From an uncultured Collinsella sp. (lineage in GTDB: Bacteria; Actinomycetota; Coriobacteriia; Coriobacteriales; Coriobacteriaceae), in the NCBI GenBank assembly GCA_900551625.1, contig URWZ01000041.1, positions 1-10,565 on the forward strand: a stretch of DNA of 10,565 nucleotides. Direction: 5' to 3'. The notes under the pieces were generated by a model. It was not told the DNA's origin. It saw only the letters and a program-made list of their open reading frames with translations, and made no database searches. Below are positions 5,740 through 10,565 of the stretch, piece by piece. A program made the position numbers and the translations under genes. Positions within the stretch are counted from its first letter, which is position 1, and each line of letters starts with the position of its first letter.

Positions 5740-6183
5740 GTGATTTCGAAATCGACTCACTACGCCAAGCAGGGCGAGGTCCAGCGCAACTGGGTTCTCG
5801 TCGACGCCGATGGTGCTGTCCTGGGCCGTCTTGCCACCCAGATCGCAATGATCCTGCGCGGTAAGAACAAGCCCCAGTTCACGCCCAACAGCGACTGCGG
5901 CGACTTCGTTGTCGTCATCAACGCCGATAAGGTCCAGCTTACCGGTAACAAGGCCGACACGAAGACCTATTATCGCCACAGCGGCTACAACGGCGGCCTC
6001 AAGGCTGAGAGCTTCCGCCAGGCTATGGAGAAGCACCCGGAGAAGGTCATCGAGCGCGCCGTTCGCGGCATGCTGCCCAAGACCACCCTCGGCCGTGCCC
6101 AGATGACCAAGCTTAAGGTCTACGCTGGTGCCGAGCATCCGCACGCTGCCCAGAACCCCACGAAGATTGAGCTGGAGGCTTAA
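5740..6183 (+). CDS. rplM: 50S ribosomal protein L13
   Basis: A 147-aa protein, the normal length for L13, an early-assembling large-subunit protein that binds 23S rRNA. Family features are clear: the N-terminal strand [20 protein letters not shown], the K-N-K-P-Q-F-T-P region, the [12 protein letters not shown] loop (about residues 77-88), and [13 protein letters not shown] (about 108-120), which is the family signature. The start is a GTG at 5740 with GGAGGAG (5728-5734) 5 nt upstream; a start further downstream would lose conserved residues. It is the first gene of a two-gene operon, with rpsI only 2 nt after its stop, the near-universal bacterial arrangement. Confidence 0.98.
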   Translation: MISKSTHYAKQGEVQRNWVLVDADGAVLGRLATQIAMILRGKNKPQFTPNSDCGDFVVVINADKVQLTGNKADTKTYYRHSGYNGGLKAESFRQAMEKHPEKVIERAVRGMLPKTTLGRAQMTKLKVYAGAEHPHAAQNPTKIELEA

Positions 6184-6185
6184 AG

Positions 6186-6581
<396 letters not shown>

Positions 6582-6612
6582 GGCTTTATCTCTTTACGAG
6601 ATACAATGTACA

Positions 6613-6656
6613 AGCGGGGCCTGCCGATTGCTCGGCGGGTCCCGCTTTTCTTTTTC
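6613..6656 (+). terminator. Terminator of the rplM-rpsI operon
   Basis: A 15-bp stem (6613-6627 with 6632-6646; two wobble pairs, no mismatch) has a TTGC loop and is followed by TTTTCTTTTT. It starts 31 nt after the rpsI stop and is the strongest terminator in the window. Confidence 0.94.
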
Positions 6657-6704
6657 GACTAGGGTGGGTGACTGCGTTTTACCCACTTGGGAAGGAGCGA
6701 TCCT

Positions 6705-8042
6705 ATGCCCCAGAACATCTTCGGTACCGATGGCGTCCGTGGCGTCGCCAACGCCGATCTTTCGTGCGACCTCGCGTTTCGCCTTGGCCGTGCGGCGACC
6801 AAGTTCCTTGGTCCGGACATTTGCATCGGCCGCGACACGCGTCTTTCGGGCACCATGCTCGAGAGCGCTCTGACCGCCGGCATTATGGCCGAGGGCGGCC
6901 GCCCGCACTGCTGCGGCGTTATCCCTACGCCGGCCGTGGCGCTGCTCACCGTCCAAAACGAGCTCGACGGCGGCATCGTCATCTCCGCTTCGCATAATCC
7001 GCCGGAGTTCAACGGCATCAAGTTCTTTAGCCGCAAGGGCATGAAACTTCCCGATGCTGTCGAGGAAGAGATTAGCGCCTGGGTCATGTCCGAGGAGGCC
7101 ATGGCTGCCGATACGCTGCCGACCGGCGCCGGCGTGGGCCACATTATCAAGATGAAGGACGCTCGCAAGGCATACGTCGATCACGCCATCGATACGCTTG
7201 ATGGCCTGAGGCTCGACGGCCTGGTCGTTGCCGTCGACTGCGGTCACGGTGCTTCCTGCCAGACTACGCCCGCCGCGCTGCAGCGCCTGGGTGCCACGGT
7301 GCACGCTATCAACACCGATTACTGCGGCACCGACATTAACGTCGAGTGCGGCTCCACTCACCTTGAGCCCCTGCGCGAGCTCGTGCTGCGCACTCACGCC
7401 GACATCGGTCTGGCCCACGACGGCGACGCCGATCGCGTGCTATTCGTGGACAGCGAGGGCAACGAGATCGATGGCGACTACATCCTGGCCATCTGTGGCT
7501 CCGATCTGGCTGCTCGCGGCAAGCTCGCCAACTCCGAGATCGTCTCGACCGTTATGTGCAACCTGGGCTTCTCCATTGCCATGAAGGAGCAGGGCTTTGA
7601 GATGGTGCAGACCGCCGTGGGCGACCGCTACGTATTGGAGCGCATGCTTGCGGACGGCGCTGTCATCGGCGGCGAGCAGTCCGGGCACATCATCTTCCTG
7701 GAGCACAACACCACCGGTGACGGTTTGGTGACGGCCCTGCAGCTTCTGGCCGTGCTCAAGCGCACCGGCCGCACCCTCACTGACCTTGCCGGCATCATGA
7801 AGAAGTACCCGCAGGTGCTTGTCAACGTGCATTCCGACAACAAGGCCGGCCTGGACGATTGTCAGCCCATTTGGGACGCCGTCGCTGCCGCCGAGAAGGA
7901 GCTCAACGGTCGCGGCCGTATTCTGGTGCGCCCGAGTGGCACCGAGCCGCTGGTTCGCGTCATGGCCGAGGCCGAGACGCACGAGCTGACCCAGCGCGTC
8001 GTCGACGACATCGTCGAGGTTGTCAAGCGCGAACTTCCTTAA
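6705..8042 (+). CDS. glmM: Phosphoglucosamine mutase
   Basis: A 445-aa cytosolic enzyme converting glucosamine-6-phosphate to glucosamine-1-phosphate, the step that commits amino sugar to UDP-GlcNAc, peptidoglycan and cell-surface polymers. All four alpha-D-phosphohexomutase regions are present: FGTDGVRG near the N-terminus; the phosphoserine loop SASHNP with Ser96; the Mg-binding loop DGDADR (D239, D241, D243); and the phosphate-binding loop RPSGTEP (409-415). The family is activated by phosphorylation of the loop serine. The start ATG 6705 has AAGGAG (6692-6697) 7 nt upstream and puts the conserved FGTDG in its usual place. An in-frame TTG at 6687 is poorer. It follows the rpsI terminator, and no clear promoter of its own was identified. 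Confidence 0.97.
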   Translation: MPQNIFGTDGVRGVANADLSCDLAFRLGRAATKFLGPDICIGRDTRLSGTMLESALTAGIMAEGGRPHCCGVIPTPAVALLTVQNELDGGIVISASHNPPEFNGIKFFSRKGMKLPDAVEEEISAWVMSEEAMAADTLPTGAGVGHIIKMKDARKAYVDHAIDTLDGLRLDGLVVAVDCGHGASCQTTPAALQRLGATVHAINTDYCGTDINVECGSTHLEPLRELVLRTHADIGLAHDGDADRVLFVDSEGNEIDGDYILAICGSDLAARGKLANSEIVSTVMCNLGFSIAMKEQGFEMVQTAVGDRYVLERMLADGAVIGGEQSGHIIFLEHNTTGDGLVTALQLLAVLKRTGRTLTDLAGIMKKYPQVLVNVHSDNKAGLDDCQPIWDAVAAAEKELNGRGRILVRPSGTEPLVRVMAEAETHELTQRVVDDIVEVVKRELP

Positions 8043-8072
8043 TGGTCAAAAACCGCTGCCAAGTGGTAAACT
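8043..8072 (+). promoter_or_regulatory. Possible promoter of the EIIA gene
   Basis: TGGTCA (8043-8048), an 18-bp spacer and TAAACT (8067-8072), preceded by TGG (extended -10), make a plausible but imperfect promoter starting at the glmM stop. The motif CTGGTAAA is nearly repeated at 8071-8079. Confidence 0.35.
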
Positions 8073-8113
8073 GGTAAAACTGTATTTGATCAAAGGTATG
8101 TCCAAGGGGGAGC

Positions 8114-8611
8114 ATGTTCACTAAAGTCCTAAGGTCTTTTGGTATGCGTGGTCGAGTCCTTACGCTGGATGCTCCCATCTCGGGCGATGTCATTCCGCTT
8201 TCCGAGGTAAACGATCAGACGTTTGCCACTGGCCTTTTGGGTCAGGGCGTGGCGATTCAGCCAACTGGCACGCGTGTGATCGCTCCGGCGGATGCTAAGG
8301 TCGAAGCGATTTTTCCCACGGGTCATGCTGTTGCGCTTAACACGGTTGATGGCCTGGACGTTTTGATTCACGTTGGCTTGGACACCGTTCAACTCGAGGG
8401 CAAGCACTTTACCGTGCATGCGCAGGTGGGCGATATCGTCCATAAGGGCGATGTACTCATCGAGTTCGATCGCGAAGCGATTGCTGCCGAGGGCTACGAT
8501 GTGACGGTTCCCATCTTGGTTTGCAATTCCGTTGAGTTCTCGAGCATCAAGGGCTCTGTTGGAGAGCATGTCGAGGAGATGGACCAGCTCATCGTCGCGC
8601 GTGAGCGCTAG
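8114..8611 (+). CDS. PTS glucose-family EIIA, stand-alone
   Basis: A 165-aa soluble EIIA of the glucose/GlcNAc (Crr) family. It takes phosphate from HPr and passes it to an EIIB during sugar uptake. The core is recognisable: APISGDVIPLSEVNDQTFA (residues 20-38), GQGVAIQPTG (43-52), then TGHA with the assisting His71, and LIHVGLDTV with the phosphorylated His86. These correspond to E. coli His75 and His90. HKGDVLIEFD and VTVPILVCN complete the fold. There is no EIIB or EIIC domain attached and none adjacent, so it must serve permeases encoded elsewhere and could also signal carbon status. The start ATG 8114 has AAGGGG (8104-8109) 4 nt upstream. Between glmM and nagB, a role in amino-sugar uptake is a fair inference. 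The name crr would be reasonable but is not certain. Confidence 0.92.
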   Translation: MFTKVLRSFGMRGRVLTLDAPISGDVIPLSEVNDQTFATGLLGQGVAIQPTGTRVIAPADAKVEAIFPTGHAVALNTVDGLDVLIHVGLDTVQLEGKHFTVHAQVGDIVHKGDVLIEFDREAIAAEGYDVTVPILVCNSVEFSSIKGSVGEHVEEMDQLIVARER

Positions 8612-8633
8612 TCGCTCCGCTTGGCCTTTGGCC

Positions 8634-8639
8634 TACAAT
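8634..8639 (+). promoter_or_regulatory. Candidate -10 box for nagB
   Basis: TACAAT matches the -10 consensus at five of six positions; no good -35 is visible at 16-18 bp spacing. If used, the nagB transcript would begin near 8646 and carry a leader of about 240 nt. Confidence 0.4.
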
Positions 8640-8645
8640 TCAATC

Positions 8646-8883
8646 ACGTTTACGGAGGGCGCCCTTGAAAGAGGACGCCCTCAGTGGCAAGATGGGATTT
8701 GTCCGAAGCTAAAAGGCTTTGGGTCACCGTGGACGGGCAGGGGCCTCGACGCGGTTAGACACGAGACACATACATTACGCGACCTCGCCCTGGTGGCCGC
8801 ACACGTTGGTTGCGGCCGACGCGGGCCGCGGGCAAGTGCTTGTAAGGGAAGCCTTGCCTCTCTTCTACGAGAAAGGACGCGTA
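8646..8883 (+). promoter_or_regulatory. Long structured leader upstream of nagB
   Basis: Between the EIIA stop and nagB lie 272 bp without a credible gene but rich in complementary segments. GAGGGCG (8655-8661) pairs with CGCCCTC (8676-8682). CAGGG plus CGCG (8738-8742, 8750-8753) pair with CGCG plus CCCTG (8778-8781, 8788-8792). GCGGCC (8812-8817) can pair either with GGCCGC at 8795-8800 or with GGCCGC at 8824-8829, two exclusive folds. CCTCTCTT (8857-8864) pairs at 7 of 8 positions with GAGAAAGG (8869-8876), covering the nagB ribosome site. I see no terminator hairpin. It does not match the core motifs of the glmS ribozyme or T-box that I can recall. Confidence 0.45.
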
Positions 8884-9612
8884 ATGAAAATCATTAAAGC
8901 TAAAGACTACGAGGATATGAGCCGCAAGGCCGCTAATATCATTTCGGCCCAGGTTATCCTCAAGCCCGATTGCGTGTTGGGTCTTGCCACCGGCTCCACC
9001 CCGATTGGCGCTTACAAACAGCTCGCTGCTTGGTACAAGAAGGGCGACGTCGACTTTGCCGAGGTCAGCACCTATAACTTGGACGAGTATCGTGGTCTTT
9101 CGCACGATGATCCCCAGAGCTATCACTACTTTATGCGCGAGAACTTCTTCGATCACATCAATATCGATCTGAACAACACACACGTGCCCGATGGCTCCAA
9201 CCCCGATGCAGCTGCTGCCTGCTCCGAGTACGACAAGATCGTCGCTGCCGCCGGTTACCCGGATCTGCAGCTGCTCGGCATTGGTAATAACGGCCACATC
9301 GGCTTCAACGAGCCCGATGACCACTTCTCCAAGGGTACGCACTGCGTCGACCTCACCGAGAGCACCATTCAGGCCAACAGCCGCCTGTTCGACAGCATCG
9401 ATGACGTGCCCCGTCAGGCTTACACCATGGGCACCCAGACCATCATGTATGCCCGCATGATCCTGGTCGTCGCCAACGGCGAGGCCAAGGCTCAGGCTGT
9501 GCACGATATGTGCTATGGCCCGGTTACGCCCAAATGCCCGGCTTCGATTCTGCAGCTGCACACCAACTGCGTCGTCGTTGCCGACGAGGCTGCTCTTTCG
9601 CTCTGCGAGTAA
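8884..9612 (+). CDS. nagB: Glucosamine-6-phosphate deaminase
   Basis: A 242-aa cytosolic enzyme, the normal length for the short Gram-positive type. It converts glucosamine-6-phosphate to fructose-6-phosphate and ammonia, feeding amino sugars into glycolysis. Motifs: phosphate-binding LATGSTPIGAYK (residues 34-45); YNLDEYRGL with catalytic Asp67; GIGNNGHIGFNEP with Asn136, catalytic His138 and Glu143. Asn136 stands where E. coli has Asp141; an NGHIGFNEP form is, from memory, usual in Gram-positive members, so this is not a defect. The ATG at 8884 is chosen because AAAGGA (8872-8877) lies 6 nt upstream and the protein then begins exactly like the family (MKIIKAKDYEDMS). A 55-residue upstream extension in frame has no homologous look and falls in the leader. 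A terminator follows. Confidence 0.97.
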   Translation: MKIIKAKDYEDMSRKAANIISAQVILKPDCVLGLATGSTPIGAYKQLAAWYKKGDVDFAEVSTYNLDEYRGLSHDDPQSYHYFMRENFFDHINIDLNNTHVPDGSNPDAAAACSEYDKIVAAAGYPDLQLLGIGNNGHIGFNEPDDHFSKGTHCVDLTESTIQANSRLFDSIDDVPRQAYTMGTQTIMYARMILVVANGEAKAQAVHDMCYGPVTPKCPASILQLHTNCVVVADEAALSLCE

Positions 9613-9641
9613 CGCGACCAAGCGATCTTACATAGCTTTCC

Positions 9642-9671
9642 AAAAGGCCCTCGCTTTGCGGGGGCCTTTTT
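9642..9671 (+). terminator. Terminator of nagB
   Basis: AAAAGGCCCTCGC (9642-9654) pairs with GCGGGGGCCTTTT (9658-9670), 13 bp with one wobble, around a TTT loop and followed by another T. It starts 29 nt after the nagB stop. Confidence 0.92.
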
Positions 9672-9860
9672 AGTGGACATAGACCGTGGCGCATGCATGA
9701 CGGAAACCTTGCCGCGTGCTTGACTGGAGGGTTTTAAATTATTGTGATTCATTCTATAGCAGATTCTATGCACATTTGCCACCATAGAGTCGCAGGCGGT
9801 AGCGAGGAGTAGGCGAGTTGCGCAACTCAAATAAAAATAGCCGACTGCGCTACACTGCAA
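9672..9860. other. Intergenic stretch with palindromes, no gene seen
   Basis: This AT-richer stretch has no credible coding frame on either strand. It holds a TTGACT (9720-9725) without a good -10 at the right spacing; two ATTCTAT copies (9751-9757, 9763-9769); ATTCTATG (9763-9770), which can pair with CATAGAGT (9783-9790); and the palindrome listed separately. It may be the control region of the degraded regulator gene or of the P-loop ATPase gene downstream. Confidence 0.5.
9799..9853. repeat. Nested inverted repeat with a 14-bp perfect palindrome
   Basis: GAGTTGCGCAACTC (9815-9828) is a perfect 14-bp palindrome. It is enclosed by GTAGCG (9799-9804) and CGCTAC (9848-9853). The AAATAAAAATA stretch that follows the palindrome is A-rich, so this is not a plus-strand terminator. 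A dimeric regulator operator is the simplest reading, but no factor can be named. Confidence 0.5.
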
Positions 9861-10030
9861 ATGGGATGGGACATGCTGGCAAGCGCATTGACCTGCGCAA
9901 AGACCTATTGGTCGGGGGATAAGTTACCATCGGTCCTCGCTGTACAAAAACTTGCCAAACACGTACCGGCAGACAATTAAAAACTCTAAGTCGCGCTATT
10001 CACGGGGCGGCTCATATGGTCCTGCAGCTA
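9861..10030 (+). pseudogene. Frameshifted GntR-like winged-helix remnant
   Basis: From ATG 9861 the frame reads GWDMLASALTCAKTYW, then SGDKLPSVLAVQKLAKH, strongly reminiscent of the GntR DNA-binding domain (pattern GDKLPS-x-x-x-LAK). It then reaches a stop at 9978-9980. Shifting frame at about 9960-9970 (equivalent to one lost base) restores a recognition-helix-like continuation, TGRQLKTLSRAIHGAAHMVLQ (9965-10027). The second frame then runs into the ribosome site and start of the next gene without any effector domain. So only a broken N-terminal domain survives. A real frameshift and an assembly error cannot be told apart here. No ribosome site is visible before ATG 9861. Confidence 0.5.
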
Positions 10031-10046
10031 CGGTGTCCATATGGTC
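10013..10046. repeat. Direct repeat CATATGGTC upstream of the ATPase gene
   Basis: CATATGGTC occurs at 10013-10021 and 10038-10046, 25 bp apart, ending 5 bp before the GAGGAG ribosome site of the following gene. It could be a regulator-binding or translational-control site; it could also be chance. Confidence 0.4.
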
Positions 10047-10062
10047 GAGTTGAGGAGCAAGC

Positions 10063-10565
10063 ATGGTAAACGATCTGGGCAATACGGACGACCTCGAGTT
10101 GATGCCGACGGGCGGCGGCTATATGGTGCGGCGCGATCGCTTGATGAACGAGCTCATCGTTAAAGGGCGCAAGGCGGGAATTGTTTTGCTCTACGCGCCC
10201 GATGGGTTTGGTAAGACGTCGGTGTTGCTGCAATACGTGCAGGAGGTTAAATCGGACCCCACGCGAGGGCCGGTTCGGATAATCGAGGCCGACCGCGCGA
10301 TTGGACGCGAGCTCTTTATGCAGCTCGAGGTTGTCGCCGATGAGCTTAAGGACAAACCGCATTCGCTCGTTGCGATCGACAACGTGCCCAATCTCGAGCA
10401 GCACGAAACCGAGGACCTCATCGATCGAATCCGCAGCTTACGTGCTACGGGGACGGGGGTCTTTATTTCCTGCCGCCCCTCAAACCGATTGCTTATCCGC
10501 GGGTTGGGCGATTCGGTAAAAGTCAATGCGCAGATGCTCAAGGTGCACGCCTATGAGTATTCCTC
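10063..10565 (+). CDS. P-loop ATPase, LuxR/MalT-like regulator, 3'-truncated
   Basis: An open frame from ATG 10063 to the window end, 167 codons without a stop. GAGGAG (10052-10057) lies 5 nt before the ATG. The N-terminal stretch YMVRRDRLMNEL is followed by a Walker A motif APDGFGKT (residues 45-52, Lys51) and a Walker B-like strand SLVAID (Asp106), then GVFISCRPS, which resembles the strand after Walker B in STAND-type ATPases. The order of an R-x-R-L-x-x-x-L segment about 20 residues before APxGxGKT is typical of large MalT/LuxR-type ATP-dependent transcription activators, which would end in a DNA-binding HTH domain. That part lies outside the window, so the assignment stays tentative; another AAA/NACHT-like ATPase is possible. 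Confidence 0.75.
   Translation, partial: MVNDLGNTDDLELMPTGGGYMVRRDRLMNELIVKGRKAGIVLLYAPDGFGKTSVLLQYVQEVKSDPTRGPVRIIEADRAIGRELFMQLEVVADELKDKPHSLVAIDNVPNLEQHETEDLIDRIRSLRATGTGVFISCRPSNRLLIRGLGDSVKVNAQMLKVHAYEYS

Noticed and set aside
6594..7418. 274-aa minus-strand frame antisense to glmM
   Set aside because: It covers the rpsI terminator and glmM and has no recognisable features.
8719..8883. 55-residue N-terminal extension of NagB
   Set aside because: NagB at ATG 8884 has the normal length and N-terminus with a ribosome site; the extension falls in the structured leader.
8755..9621. 288-aa minus-strand frame antisense to nagB
   Set aside because: Shadow of the nagB reading frame; no ribosome site or domain.
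9513..9860. 115-aa minus-strand frame over the nagB end and the intergenic stretch
   Set aside because: It crosses the nagB terminator and palindromes, with no ribosome site or family resemblance.
10012..10541. Minus-strand frames antisense to the P-loop ATPase
   Set aside because: The plus strand has a ribosome site, Walker A and Walker B in one uninterrupted frame.

Overview
The window looks like a contig end from a GC-rich actinobacterium. Gene content, protein sequence style and the tmRNA fit the Coriobacteriia, probably Collinsella or a close gut relative. That assignment is inference from familiarity, not from a search. The first 39 bases are not biological: positions 6-39 are the Illumina Nextera read-2 transposon adapter, so genomic sequence starts at about position 40.

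Layout. (1) 40-2376: the 3' end of a small DUF6110-like protein gene, then a P1B-type heavy-metal ATPase, closed by a strong terminator. (2) 2381-3373: a compact type II toxin-antitoxin operon (RelB/DinJ-like antitoxin overlapping a PIN-domain toxin by 4 bp). It has its own consensus promoter flanked by two identical 8-bp palindromes, and a terminator. (3) 3376-3810, minus strand: an unrecognised 144-aa protein. (4) 4050-4413: ssrA, the tmRNA, with encoded CCA and a terminator. A 17-bp inverted copy of its T-arm lies about 70 bp downstream. (5) 4704-5582: a patatin-like phospholipase behind a leader that can fold in alternative ways. (6) 5646-6656: the rplM-rpsI ribosomal operon with its own promoter, short leader hairpin and terminator. 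(7) 6705-9671: three amino-sugar and PTS genes: glmM, a stand-alone glucose-family PTS EIIA, and nagB. The nagB gene has a roughly 240-nt structured leader. (8) 9672-10565: a 390-bp intergenic stretch with palindromes and a frameshifted GntR-type winged-helix remnant, then the 5' part of a P-loop ATPase gene (LuxR/MalT-like) that runs off the window.

How the genes fit together: rplM-rpsI and ssrA are core translation and ribosome-rescue genes. GlmM (glucosamine-6-P to glucosamine-1-P, for cell-wall UDP-GlcNAc) and NagB (glucosamine-6-P to fructose-6-P plus ammonia) sit on opposite sides of the glucosamine-6-P branch point. The EIIA between them is a PTS component that could couple sugar uptake to it.

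I see no clear new multi-gene system. The best candidates for a second look are the RelB-like/PIN pairing and its two-palindrome operator, the nagB leader, the patatin-gene leader with an anti-Shine-Dalgarno element, and the inverted tmRNA T-arm.
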